A stretch of DNA of 24,137 nt from DATCZS01 sp036525795 (GCA_036525795.1 DATCZS010000086.1:1-24137); one strand, 5' to 3'; shown: positions 13,882 to 21,915, numbered from the stretch's first letter. Numbers and translations: made by a program. Notes: a model not told the origin generated them from the sequence alone.

Positions 13882-14868
13882 TCAGAGCGGACCGGGAGAA
13901 TGCTTGCGGATCCACCGATCCATGTCCGTCCAGCAGACGAGCACCCAGTCTGCCACCACCTGCCGGTCCAGCCAGCCGTCCGGTCGGGGGACGATTCGGG
14001 CTTCCAGCCTGATGTGACGCCCAGCGGGGATGGCGCGCCACAGCTCGGCGAGCGAATCGATGTCGTCGTACCCGGAGTGGCCGACGAACACCACCGACGC
14101 CGACGGCGAACCCTCCAGGGCAGCGTGCACCCCTCCCGCCCTCGGCAGCAGCAGGTGGCTCAGCGCCTCGGCGGTGTCGGCTCGCTCGATGTGCCCCGCC
14201 TTTCGCAGTCCTGCCACTGCCCGCCTCCGTCGGTCGGGGGTGAAGTTGCCACCTTCGGGGAAGGTGATGAACGCACCCCGGGACGGCATCGCCGCGTTCG
14301 AGCGAATCAGATCGGCGGTGGCCGACTGTCCTGGATGGAGGAAGACGAAGCCGGCCCTGGCCGCCACATGGTCGAAGAACGGGTCCCACAACAGCGTGGT
14401 CTTGCCCACGGCCCGGATCTCTCGACGCTGGGTGTTCGCCAGTTCGCTCATGAGGAAGAGCGCGTCGCCCGGACCCGCGTGACGGCTCACCACGATCAAC
14501 GGCTCATCGCCCGTGACGGGGAACCGGACGTCGAACGTGAGGTTCAGGCACCGGCGCAGCATCGAAGTGATGGATCCGAGCCACCAGGCGAGCACCGCCT
14601 GGTGGGCGGCGACCCCGGCGGCCGGACTCCGCCGCCAGCCCGTCGCCACCCTGATGGCGAGGGCGGCGATGAGCGCCGCGAACTCGAGCACGCAGAAGGC
14701 GACGCCCAACGCCAGCAGGCGGGTGAACCGCCAGCGCTTCCGATCGACCAGGTCGCAGGCCGTCGAGACGACGAACAGCACGGGCGAAATCGCGATCGCC
14801 ACCAGCGAGCCGACCAGTGCGACCGGCGTGAGCACCAGGCTGCGGATTGGCCCGGGAGGGGGGTCCAT
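13882..14868 (-). CDS. PlsC-like lysophospholipid acyltransferase family protein
   Basis: Membrane acyltransferase of 328 aa, probably adding an acyl chain to a glycerophospholipid or related lipid. The catalytic HX4D motif reads HAGPGD (His130, Asp135), and the acceptor-binding motif is FPEGGNFTPDRR further along. Two hydrophobic helices at about 9-31 and 50-73 anchor it, which is more N-terminal membrane sequence than in short PlsC proteins. ATG 14868 has AGGAG six bases upstream; the frame could extend to 14886 but with no ribosome site. The DUF1905 gene follows. A patatin-type lipase gene diverges 50 bases away, so the pair could remodel lipids from opposite sides. Confidence 0.87.
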   Translation of the reverse strand: MDPPPGPIRSLVLTPVALVGSLVAIAISPVLFVVSTACDLVDRKRWRFTRLLALGVAFCVLEFAALIAALAIRVATGWRRSPAAGVAAHQAVLAWWLGSITSMLRRCLNLTFDVRFPVTGDEPLIVVSRHAGPGDALFLMSELANTQRREIRAVGKTTLLWDPFFDHVAARAGFVFLHPGQSATADLIRSNAAMPSRGAFITFPEGGNFTPDRRRRAVAGLRKAGHIERADTAEALSHLLLPRAGGVHAALEGSPSASVVFVGHSGYDDIDSLAELWRAIPAGRHIRLEARIVPRPDGWLDRQVVADWVLVCWTDMDRWIRKHSPGPL

Positions 14869-14905
14869 GTGCGCTCCTCGTCGCAAACCTCTCGAAATGC
14901 GGCTC

Positions 14906-14911
14906 TAGTCT
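14906..14911 (+). promoter_or_regulatory. Possible -10 element (TAGTCT) of the patatin gene
   Basis: TAGTCT is seven bases before the ATG at 14919, with no ribosome site between them. This is a leaderless-type arrangement; the -35 is not convincing. Confidence 0.4.
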
Positions 14912-14918
14912 GACATCC

Positions 14919-15770
14919 ATGACGCCGGCAGGTCACGGTACGACGGCTCTAGTGCTCGGTGGGGGCGGGCTGCGCGGCGCCGCCGAGGTGGGCATGCTCA
15001 AGGCACTGGCCAGTTTCGGTGTCGAACCGGACGTGATCGTGGGAGCGTCGGTGGGGGCATTCAACGGGGCGATCGTGGCGTCGCTTCCGTTCGACCGGGC
15101 GGTGCACCGGTTGGAGATGGCGTGGAACTCGCCCCAATTCCGGGATCTGTTCTCCGAGGGGCTCGTGGAACGGGGGAGGAACCTGCTCCGCCACGGGACC
15201 CACGTCCATTCCAATCAGCCGCTGCGCGATCTCATCGCACAATGGGCGCCCGCCGGCCTGATCGAGGATCTCGGAATCCGCTATCAGTGTGTTGCAGCCC
15301 GGATCGAGACGTCTTCGGAGGTCTGGTTCGACCGGGGCTCGCTGGCAGACGCCGTGCTGGCATCCTCGGCCGTCCCGGGACTGTTCCCCCCCGTTGAGAT
15401 CGACGGCCGGCACTACCTCGACGGAGGCGTGGTCAACTCGATCCCCATCTCGCGGGCAGTGGCTCTGGGGGCCGACGAGATCTTCGTGCTCCATGTGGGC
15501 AACGTCGACATTCCCCTCGAGGTGCCCAGGCGAGCCTGGGACGTGGCGATGGTGTCGTTCGAGATCGCCCGGCGCCATCGATTCCATCGGGACCTGAAGA
15601 CGGTGCCCCCCGGGGTGACGGTGCATGTGCTGCCGACGGGGGCGGGTCCGGCAGGGCGCTTCAACGACCTCCGGCGCCTCCGCTACCGCAGTTCGTCGTC
15701 GATTCCCGAGGCGATCGAGCGGGCACGGGCGGCGACGGCCGAACTCCTCGCCAACCGGGTGGCGCGCTGA
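14919..15770 (+). CDS. Patatin-like phospholipase
   Basis: Cytosolic or peripheral acyl hydrolase, 283 aa. The patatin catalytic dyad is clear: oxyanion GGGGLRG at 14-20, nucleophile Ser44 in GASVG, and Asp168 in DGG (HYLDGGVVNS). The length fits bacterial RssA-type patatins. The frame extends upstream to 14847 but overlaps the acyltransferase start; the ATG at 14919 gives the usual family N-terminus (TTALVLGGGG) and follows a -10-like hexamer. The C-terminus ends in a basic, Arg-rich helix. It probably cleaves acyl chains from membrane lipids; being divergent from a PlsC-like gene suggests lipid turnover. Confidence 0.92.
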   Translation: MTPAGHGTTALVLGGGGLRGAAEVGMLKALASFGVEPDVIVGASVGAFNGAIVASLPFDRAVHRLEMAWNSPQFRDLFSEGLVERGRNLLRHGTHVHSNQPLRDLIAQWAPAGLIEDLGIRYQCVAARIETSSEVWFDRGSLADAVLASSAVPGLFPPVEIDGRHYLDGGVVNSIPISRAVALGADEIFVLHVGNVDIPLEVPRRAWDVAMVSFEIARRHRFHRDLKTVPPGVTVHVLPTGAGPAGRFNDLRRLRYRSSSSIPEAIERARAATAELLANRVAR

Positions 15771-15843
15771 CCGGACCGGGACACCCCGTCTGATTCCGGC
15801 AGGCGGCAGGCTCCACCGGTAGCCTCCCCCTCGGGAGGACTCG

Positions 15844-16686
15844 ATGGCACTCGAACCGGCATATCTGATCGCGCTCGCAACGGAACTCGAAAAGGAGGGC
15901 CAGTACAACGGCGCTCGGTTGCTGCGGGCGGCCGCCACATCGGTCGTACTGCGGGCGGCAGAGGGGGTCCCCGTGGACGGCGACCCGATGGCCCAGGCAC
16001 GGGAGATCGAGGAGATCGCCGAGGCGGTCGGAGAGAGCGCTGCGGGCTCGCTGGCCGGCCCGCTTCTCGCCACGGCGGCGGCGCTGCGCGCAGGCGCCGT
16101 TCCCCTCTACGCCGATGCACCCGATCCGCACGTGTGCCGGATCTGCGGATTCGTGCAGCTCGAGCCCTTCGCCGATCGATGCGATCACTGCGGCCGCTGG
16201 CCGGACACCGCAGAGAGGCACCGTCCCATCTACTGGCTGCGGGAGTCGACTCCACCCGAGGCGTTGACACTCCTCGCCGAGACCCCCCGGGTGATCGCCG
16301 GACTCCTCGACGGTGCGGTCACCGACCAACCGGGTCCCGACGGCGGCTGGTCTGCCCACCAGACGCTGGAGCACCTGCACAACGCCCAGTCGATCTTCCG
16401 GGGGCGGATCGATCAGCTCCTGGCAGGAGGAGACCCCGAACTGGCGTCGGTGATGGTGTGGAAGATGGAAGTGGAGGCGGTGACGACCGCCGAACTGCTC
16501 GAGAGCTACCGCACACTCAGACAGGAGATCGTCGACGTCCTCCGCGCGGCGCCGGCGGCGGCCTGGTGGAACACCGGCCGGCACGAGGAGTTCGGTCGGG
16601 TGACGCTGGCCGAACAGGCGAGCTACTTCGCCAACCACGAGCCGACCCACCTGGCACAGCTGGCAGACGCTGCTCGCGCCCGGTGA
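15844..16686 (+). CDS. Zinc-ribbon / DinB-superfamily fusion protein
   Basis: 280 aa in three parts. Residues 1-85 are helical and Ala/Glu-rich, with no family I recognise. At 98-116 a rubredoxin-like zinc ribbon shows CRICG and CDHCG (Cys98, 101, 113, 116). From about 138 to the end is a DinB/DUF664-type four-helix bundle; the metal-binding His pattern is visible in WSAHQTLEHLHNAQ (His172, 177, 179) and in NHEPTHLAQL near the C-terminus. DinB-fold proteins bind a divalent metal, and some are thiol-dependent (bacillithiol or mycothiol) transferases. GGGAGGA is a good ribosome site. The stop is six bases from the converging stop of the next gene. The specific reaction is unknown. Confidence 0.75.
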   Translation: MALEPAYLIALATELEKEGQYNGARLLRAAATSVVLRAAEGVPVDGDPMAQAREIEEIAEAVGESAAGSLAGPLLATAAALRAGAVPLYADAPDPHVCRICGFVQLEPFADRCDHCGRWPDTAERHRPIYWLRESTPPEALTLLAETPRVIAGLLDGAVTDQPGPDGGWSAHQTLEHLHNAQSIFRGRIDQLLAGGDPELASVMVWKMEVEAVTTAELLESYRTLRQEIVDVLRAAPAAAWWNTGRHEEFGRVTLAEQASYFANHEPTHLAQLADAARAR

Positions 16687-16692
16687 GGGGGT

Positions 16693-17667
16693 TCAGTCGA
16701 CCGAGAGCACGATCTTGCCGACCGCCACCCGGGACTCGATGAGCCGGTGCGCTTCGGCCGCCTCGGTGAGGTCGAGAACCCTGGTGACGTCGATCGCGAC
16801 CCGGCCACCGGCGATCAGGTCGAGCCCCTCGATCCAGGAGCGGCGCACGCCCTCGAAGTCGAGCAGGGCGTGCTGCCCGCCCGAATAGCCCACATAGCCC
16901 AGACCCCGGGCACGGAGGTCGACCGCCGGAGGAACCGTCTCGGCCTCGAGCGAGGCATTCCCGAAGTGCACCAGGCGCCCGAACGGGGCCAGCGCATCGA
17001 AGCTGCGGGCGCGCACATCGCCGCCGATCGGGTCGAAGACGACATCCACGCCGCGGCCGTCGGTGGCCGCCAGCAGCGAGGGGACGAAGTCCTGACGCAG
17101 GAGCACGGAGGCGAAGCCGAAGCGCCGGGCGTATTCGGCCTTTGCCGGCGAGCTCACCGTGCCGTGGACCTCGCCCAAACCGAGGACAGACGCCGCCTGC
17201 ACGAGGGCCGTCCCGACACCCCCGGAAGCGCCGTGGATCAGCATCGTCTCGTCATCGCGCACCCGTGCCGCCACCTGCAGGAGGTTGAGTGCGCTGGGCA
17301 GCACCCCCATGGCGGCGGCAGACACCGGGTCCCCCACCAGTCCGCGAGGGAGAGCGAGCACCCGGCGGGCATCACAGACCACCAGTTCGGCATAGGCGTG
17401 GCCCCCCGTCAGCGCTGTCACCGGGGTGCCTTCCCGCAGGCCGTCGACGCCCGAACCCACCCCGGCCACCACCCCCGCCACCTCGATTCCGGGAATCATC
17501 GGCGGGACACCGAGACCGTCGCCTCGCCGGTTGCGAACATCGGTGAAGTTGACGCCGACGAACGCCACCCGGATCAGGACCTCTCCCGGCCCCGGCTCCG
17601 GCTCGGGGACCTGGCGGCACTCGAACACCTCCGGCGGCCCGTACGCCGGCACGACCATCGCCCTCAT
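16693..17667 (-). CDS. Quinone oxidoreductase-like MDR protein (zinc-free)
   Basis: Medium-chain dehydrogenase/reductase, 324 aa, of the NADPH:quinone reductase branch. The GroES-like domain begins MRAMVVPAYGPPEV; IPGIEVAGVVAGVGSGV at 58-74 is the family core; the nucleotide-binding loop GASGGVG is at 146-152. Cysteine ligands for structural or catalytic zinc are absent, as in quinone oxidoreductases. It likely reduces quinones, enones or enoyl thioesters with NADPH in the cytosol. Two ATGs (17667 and 17658) are possible. The open frame runs far upstream to 18390 but there only shadows the DUF1295 gene on the other strand. Confidence 0.92.
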   Translation of the reverse strand: MRAMVVPAYGPPEVFECRQVPEPEPGPGEVLIRVAFVGVNFTDVRNRRGDGLGVPPMIPGIEVAGVVAGVGSGVDGLREGTPVTALTGGHAYAELVVCDARRVLALPRGLVGDPVSAAAMGVLPSALNLLQVAARVRDDETMLIHGASGGVGTALVQAASVLGLGEVHGTVSSPAKAEYARRFGFASVLLRQDFVPSLLAATDGRGVDVVFDPIGGDVRARSFDALAPFGRLVHFGNASLEAETVPPAVDLRARGLGYVGYSGGQHALLDFEGVRRSWIEGLDLIAGGRVAIDVTRVLDLTEAAEAHRLIESRVAVGKIVLSVD

Positions 17668-17741
17668 AACCGGATCCCGTTCATCGGCGCCGAGTGTGCC
17701 AGCGCCCGGGCCAGGTCGCAACGACGGGCGCCGGCGGGCCC

Positions 17742-17747
17742 TAGGGT
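17742..17747 (+). promoter_or_regulatory. Possible -10 element (TAGGGT) of the DUF1295 gene
   Basis: TAGGGT is followed by seven bases and then the ATG at 17755. No ribosome site fits, so a leaderless transcript is likely. Confidence 0.4.
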
Positions 17748-17754
17748 TGGGGCG

Positions 17755-18657
17755 ATGGATGACAGCGCTCGCAGATCGATCGTCGGCACAACCGGGGCCA
17801 TCGTCATCGGCGCCCTCGTCGCCTGGGCGGGAAGCGGCGGCAGCGCCACCGTCGGCTCGATCTCGGTGTTCGCCCTGTGCGGCCTGCTGGCGTACGGGAT
17901 CAACTGGGCGGTCTTCGTCCCGTCGAACGCGGCCAAGACCGAGAAGTACTACGACCTCACCGGCAGCGCCACCTACGGCACTGTCATCCTCGTGGCCGTT
18001 CTGCTCAGCGGCGAACTCGACGCCCGGGCGTGGATCGTCGCCGTGATGGTCTGGGTGTGGGCCGCCCGACTCGGCACGTTCCTGTTCCGCCGGATCAGAC
18101 GGGATGGACGCGACGGTCGCTTCGACCGGATCAAGACCGACCCGCTGCGGTTTTTCATGACCTGGACCATCCAGGGTCTGTGGGTGCTTCTCACCGCCGC
18201 GGCAGCGCTGGCCATCATCACCAGCAGCGAACGCGAGACCCTCGGCGTCGCCGGGGTCGCAGGCATCGCGATCTGGCTGACCGGCTTCGCCATCGAAGTG
18301 GCGGCGGACCGCCAGAAGTCGGCGTTCAGGAGGGATCCGGCCAACTCCGGCCGGTTCATCCGCACCGGTCTCTGGGCGTGGTCGCGTCACCCCAACTACT
18401 TCGGGGAGATCACCCTGTGGACCGGTATCGCCGTCATGGCCCTGCCGATCCTCTCCGGCTGGCGGTGGGCGGTGCTGGTCTCGCCGGTGTTCGTGACGCT
18501 CCTTCTCACCCGGGTCAGCGGCATCCCCATGCTCGAGGCGCGGGCCGATGGGCGCTGGGGCGGCGAAGCCGAGTACGAGGAGTACAAACGGGCGACCCCG
18601 ATCCTCGTACCGCGCCCGCCCGCCCGAGACCGGAGCGTCTCACCGGGCTCCGGCTGA
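17755..18657 (+). CDS. DUF1295 / steroid 5-alpha-reductase-fold membrane protein
   Basis: Integral membrane protein of 300 aa with about six or seven hydrophobic helices. It matches the DUF1295 family: NAAKTEKYYDLTGSATY near 58-74, RFFMTWTIQGLWV in the middle, and the characteristic RTGLWAWSRHPNYFGE at about 204-219, which is shared with the C-terminal domain of steroid 5-alpha-reductases and isoprenylcysteine methyltransferases. A small-molecule reductase acting on lipid or isoprenoid substrates is the usual suggestion; the reaction is unproven. The start is supported by the -10-like TAGGGT. The gene diverges from the quinone oxidoreductase-like gene over 87 bases. Confidence 0.9.
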   Translation: MDDSARRSIVGTTGAIVIGALVAWAGSGGSATVGSISVFALCGLLAYGINWAVFVPSNAAKTEKYYDLTGSATYGTVILVAVLLSGELDARAWIVAVMVWVWAARLGTFLFRRIRRDGRDGRFDRIKTDPLRFFMTWTIQGLWVLLTAAAALAIITSSERETLGVAGVAGIAIWLTGFAIEVAADRQKSAFRRDPANSGRFIRTGLWAWSRHPNYFGEITLWTGIAVMALPILSGWRWAVLVSPVFVTLLLTRVSGIPMLEARADGRWGGEAEYEEYKRATPILVPRPPARDRSVSPGSG

Positions 18658-18713
18658 ACGCGAGGCGCTGGCATACTCGAACCGAACGCCGGCGAGTCAG
18701 GTCAGGAGACAGC

Positions 18714-19589
18714 ATGTTCGAGATCGCCCACACCGTCCAATCCTGTCTCCGCGCCGGCACCGTCGTACACGTGGCGTGGCTGGTCGGGGGCGCACCGTTC
18801 GACCCATCCGAAGCGGTGGCGCTCACACCGGGAGGAGGGCGGACGGGAAGCCTCCTCGGCGGAGCAGTCGATCACGTCGTCGCAGACGCCCTGACCGCCC
18901 ATCGCGAACCGGGCGGGCTCGTCCGGATCCCGGTTGGGCCGGTAGAGGCGCTCCTGACCGGGCGGCCGGAGGGAACCGAGCTCGTGATCGCGTTCGCAGC
19001 CGGTTCGGCCTTCCCCCATGAGCTCTGGGACGAGCTCGCCGCCCGGCGGCCGGTGACGTTTGGGGCCACCCTGGACAACGGCAGGTTCGTCGATCTGCGG
19101 CTGCTGGAGCCATCCGGCACCTCCGAAGTCGAGTTGACCGACGACGAGCTGATCACCTCGCTGGCCCCCGTTCCACGCGTGGTCATATCCGGCTCGGGGC
19201 CGATCGCCGAGGCCCTCTCGCACGTCTTCGCGCTGGCGGAGTGGCAGGCGGACGTGATCGCCGACGTGACGGCGGCCGCCGGCCTCATGTCCACGCTCTC
19301 GAACACGGATGCGGTGATCGTGATGGGCCACGACGTCGAGATCGCAGGACGCGCCCTCGAAGCGGCCATCGGGTCGAGAGCCGGATACGTCGGCTCGATC
19401 GGCTCGACCCGCATGCAGCAGCTTCGACAGGACTGGCTCGCCTATCGAGGCGTGCAATGGGACGCCCGGGTGCACGGACCGGCCGGGTTTCCCATCAATC
19501 CCTCCAACCCGGGGGAGATCGCCGTGTCGATCGTCGCCGAAGCCATCTCCTCGCTGCGGTCCTTCGGCGAGCCGCCCCCGGGCCTTTGA
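18714..19589 (+). CDS. XdhC/CoxF-family protein, variant lacking the usual Cys
   Basis: 291 aa, related to XdhC, which binds molybdenum cofactor and helps insert it, sulfurated, into xanthine- or CO-dehydrogenase-type enzymes. The N-terminal XdhC_CoxI region is recognisable (RAGTVVHVAW). The GSVSGGCVE loop of standard XdhC reads GSLLGGAVDH (45-54), so the conserved Cys is missing. The C-terminal Rossmann domain is clearer: VVISGSGPIAEAL near 156-168, and YVGSIGSTRMQQLR with GPAGFPINPSNPGEIAVSI near the end, the XdhC_C signature. AGGAG lies upstream of the ATG; the frame extends to 17877 only as a shadow of the DUF1295 gene. It is followed by CoxD- and CoxE-like genes, matching the accessory order in cox clusters. 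Confidence 0.85.
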   Translation: MFEIAHTVQSCLRAGTVVHVAWLVGGAPFDPSEAVALTPGGGRTGSLLGGAVDHVVADALTAHREPGGLVRIPVGPVEALLTGRPEGTELVIAFAAGSAFPHELWDELAARRPVTFGATLDNGRFVDLRLLEPSGTSEVELTDDELITSLAPVPRVVISGSGPIAEALSHVFALAEWQADVIADVTAAAGLMSTLSNTDAVIVMGHDVEIAGRALEAAIGSRAGYVGSIGSTRMQQLRQDWLAYRGVQWDARVHGPAGFPINPSNPGEIAVSIVAEAISSLRSFGEPPPGL

Positions 19590-19602
19590 TCCGAGCCGCT
19601 GC

Positions 19603-19608
19603 TAAAAT
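19603..19608 (+). promoter_or_regulatory. Possible -10 element (TAAAAT)
   Basis: TAAAAT, an A/T island in GC-rich DNA, is eight bases before the ATG at 19617 and there is no ribosome site. It probably starts a leaderless transcript for the small gene and the CoxD/CoxE-like genes. Confidence 0.5.
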
Positions 19609-19616
19609 ACGCCTCC

Positions 19617-19880
19617 ATGAGTCACCCGTCACCCGACCGAGAGCCGGCCGACGCCATCACCGGGATGTGGTCTTCGCCGCCCGACGATCAGTTGCTGGTC
19701 GACGCCGAATGCAGCCCCACCAAGACATGCAGGAACATGGTCGGGGTCTCGTTCGATGGTTTCGCAGAGCCGGGCACGGACTTGAGACAGGCGTGGAGAG
19801 CCAAGCTCGAACGCGAAGGCAAGGTCGCCGACGGCGGGACCAGCCTTGGCGAACTGGTCCTGGGGCGGTCGGACGCCTGA
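19617..19880 (+). CDS. Small hypothetical protein inside the cox-like cluster
   Basis: No recognised family, 87 aa, soluble. The N-terminal third is polar and Pro-rich. The middle has a Cys pair in AECSPTKTCRNM (about 31-42), and the C-terminal half is a likely helix (TDLRQAWRAKLEREGK). A TAAAAT hexamer eight bases before the ATG supports transcription from here. It lies 27 bases after the XdhC-like gene and 22 before the MoxR-type ATPase gene, on the same strand, so it is probably part of the same functional set. The two Cys could hold a metal or form a disulfide; this is a guess. Confidence 0.65.
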   Translation: MSHPSPDREPADAITGMWSSPPDDQLLVDAECSPTKTCRNMVGVSFDGFAEPGTDLRQAWRAKLEREGKVADGGTSLGELVLGRSDA

Positions 19881-19902
19881 GCGACTCCGGCGCACCGCGA
19901 GC

Positions 19903-20784
19903 ATGACTTTGAACCTCCCGGCCGACGTCAGCGAACTCGATCGATGGCTGACGGCCGAGAGGTACCTGGCGGACCGAGGTCTCGCCACCGCCGCCTTCAT
20001 CGCCATCACCCTGGGCCGCCCTCTCCTGCTCGAAGGTGAGGTCGGAGTGGGCAAGACGGAGCTGGCCAAGACCCTGGCGGCGATCTTCTCCCGACGGCTG
20101 ATTCGACTCCAGTGCTACGAGGGAATCGACACCAACCAGGCGCTCTACGAGTGGGACTACGCCCGCCAGATGCTCCAGATCCGGGCCCTCTCCGAGCATC
20201 AGCTCACCGACGAGCACTCCGTCGACGCCCTGTTCGGCGAGAAGTTCCTCCTCGAGCGCCCCCTGCTCGAAGCCGTACGCGCCGGCGGAGACTGCGTGCT
20301 GTTGGTGGACGAGGTCGACAGGGCCGATGACGAGTTCGAGGCATTCCTCCTCGAGTTGTTGTCGGACTTTCAGGTCACGATCCCCGAGTTCGGGACGATC
20401 AGGGCGAAGACCCGCCCTCTGGTGGTGCTCACCTCCAACCGGACCAGGGAACTGCACGACGCCCTGAAGCGGCGGTGCCTCTACCACTGGATCGAGTACC
20501 CGACGCCCGAACGCGAAGAGGAGATCGTTCGCGCCCGCATCCCCGACGTGTCGGACGCCCTCGCATCCAAGGTGGTGGCCGCGGTGCAGAGACTGCGAGG
20601 CCTCGAACTGGCCAAGCCTCCCGGTGTCGCCGAAACGCTCGACTGGGTCGAGGCGCTGCAGGTGATCGGAGCGAGCGACCTGGACGAGACGACCGCATCC
20701 GACACCCTGGGATCGGTCGTCAAGGACCGAGACGACCTCGACGTCGTCGGGCGGAGGCTCGGGAGCATCGTCGGTGGCGGATGA
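19903..20784 (+). CDS. coxD: MoxR-family AAA+ ATPase, CoxD-like
   Basis: Cytosolic chaperone-type ATPase of 293 aa. Walker A is GEVGVGKT at 45-52 and Walker B is LLVDEVD at 133-139, followed by the MoxR-type FEAFLLELLSDFQVTIPEFGTI segment and sensor 1 in VVLTSNRTRELHDALKRRC. In cox clusters CoxD works with the VWA protein CoxE to mature the copper/molybdenum site of CO dehydrogenase; in other MoxR-VWA pairs the client differs. ATG 19903 is chosen because the protein then starts at the normal position; there is no strong ribosome site, and the frame is open to 19846. It overlaps the next gene by 11 bases. The assignment to CO metabolism is inference, because no dehydrogenase subunit is in the window. 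Confidence 0.9.
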   Translation: MTLNLPADVSELDRWLTAERYLADRGLATAAFIAITLGRPLLLEGEVGVGKTELAKTLAAIFSRRLIRLQCYEGIDTNQALYEWDYARQMLQIRALSEHQLTDEHSVDALFGEKFLLERPLLEAVRAGGDCVLLVDEVDRADDEFEAFLLELLSDFQVTIPEFGTIRAKTRPLVVLTSNRTRELHDALKRRCLYHWIEYPTPEREEEIVRARIPDVSDALASKVVAAVQRLRGLELAKPPGVAETLDWVEALQVIGASDLDETTASDTLGSVVKDRDDLDVVGRRLGSIVGGG

Positions 20785-21907
20785 CAAGGGTCTGCTGACA
20801 ACACTGCTCGGGTTCTGCACCGCGTTGAGGGACGGCGGCCTCAAGGTGGGAACGGACGACGCGATGGCATACACCTCGGCGGCCGCTCTCCTCAATCCCA
20901 CCAAGCTGGAGGATCTGTACTGGGCGGGACGGGTGACGCTGGTCCACTCCCGGGACCAGATCGAGGTCTACAACGCGGCATTCACTCGATACTTCCTCGG
21001 CGGAAGCGAAGACGAACGCCCCGGTGCCAAGAAGCCGCCGGCTTCGGGGCGCGGCGCCGATGCGGTCTTCGACGTTCCTTCGGGCGAGCGACCCGATCAC
21101 TCCGACGAGGACGAGGACACCACGCGTCTGGGGGCCATCGCCGCCACGGTCGTCGTCGACCGATCCAAGTCCTTCTCCGAGTGCACAGAAGAAGAACTCG
21201 AGTCCTTGCGGCGGATCATCTCCAAGCTGCGGGTCGCCCCTCCCACCCGGCGGACGAGGAGACGCCGCAGCTCACCGGCCGGGAAGAACCTCGACCTGCG
21301 CCGGATGGCCAGGGAGACGATGCGCAGCCACGGCGAGCCGGGTGAGCTCACCTGGCTGGAGCGTCGCGCCAAGCCGCGGCCGCTGGTGCTTATCCTCGAC
21401 ATCTCCGGGTCGATGGCCGACTACTCGCGCAACCTCCTCCAGTTCGCCCACTCGACGAAGCGGGCCGCCGGCCGGGTGGAGGTGTTCTGTTTCGGAACCC
21501 ATCTCACCCGTATCACCCCGTCTCTGAGAAGACGCGATCCCGATGAGGCCCTCGCACTGGCGGGTCAGGAGGCGAGGGACTGGGCCGGAGGCACCCGCAT
21601 CGGGGCGTCCCTCGACCAGTTCGTCCGCTCCTACGCCCGGCGGGGCATGGCCCGCGGGGCCATCGTCGTGATCTGCTCAGACGGCCTCGATCGGGGGGAC
21701 CCCGAGCTCCTCGACGACGCCCTCGAGCGGCTCGGCCGGCTCTGTCATCGCATCGTGTGGATGAATCCCCTCAAAGGGGACCTGGACGAGTACACGGCGA
21801 CGAGCCTCGGCATGTCCGTAGCGCTGCCCCACATCGATCTCCTATGGTCCGGGCACAACCTGACCAGCCTGGAGGCATTCGCCGGGGCACTGCCGGACAT
21901 TCGATAG
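20774..21907 (+). CDS. coxE: VWA-domain protein, CoxE-like
   Basis: 377 aa. The N-terminal half (about 1-110) is the helical region typical of CoxE, then a charged, low-complexity linker (Glu/Asp- and Arg-rich, about 95-180), then a von Willebrand A domain. The MIDAS metal site is complete: DISGSM at 209-214, Thr in GGTRIG, and Asp in CSDGLDRGD. It should partner the preceding MoxR ATPase, whose 3' end it overlaps by 11 bases, with GTG as start. Such pairs act as metal-dependent assembly chaperones. The C-terminus ends with the family WMNPLKGD...LLWSGHNLTSLE region. Two small genes follow closely. Confidence 0.9.
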   Translation: MADDKGLLTTLLGFCTALRDGGLKVGTDDAMAYTSAAALLNPTKLEDLYWAGRVTLVHSRDQIEVYNAAFTRYFLGGSEDERPGAKKPPASGRGADAVFDVPSGERPDHSDEDEDTTRLGAIAATVVVDRSKSFSECTEEELESLRRIISKLRVAPPTRRTRRRRSSPAGKNLDLRRMARETMRSHGEPGELTWLERRAKPRPLVLILDISGSMADYSRNLLQFAHSTKRAAGRVEVFCFGTHLTRITPSLRRRDPDEALALAGQEARDWAGGTRIGASLDQFVRSYARRGMARGAIVVICSDGLDRGDPELLDDALERLGRLCHRIVWMNPLKGDLDEYTATSLGMSVALPHIDLLWSGHNLTSLEAFAGALPDIR

Positions 21908-21915
21908 GAGCGACC

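Noticed and set aside
12228..14913. Two long plus-strand frames (372 and 474 codons)
   Set aside because: They are antisense to the GH1, DUF1905 and acyltransferase genes, whose motifs are unambiguous.
16747..17754. N-terminal extension of the DUF1295 frame
   Set aside because: It is antisense to the quinone oxidoreductase-like gene; the TAGGGT-N7-ATG start is preferred.
17668..18390. N-terminal extension of the quinone oxidoreductase-like frame
   Set aside because: It is antisense to DUF1295; MDR proteins begin at the MRAMVVPAYG-like strand.
17877..18713. N-terminal extension of the XdhC-like frame
   Set aside because: It is an out-of-frame shadow of the DUF1295 gene; AGGAG precedes the ATG at 18714.
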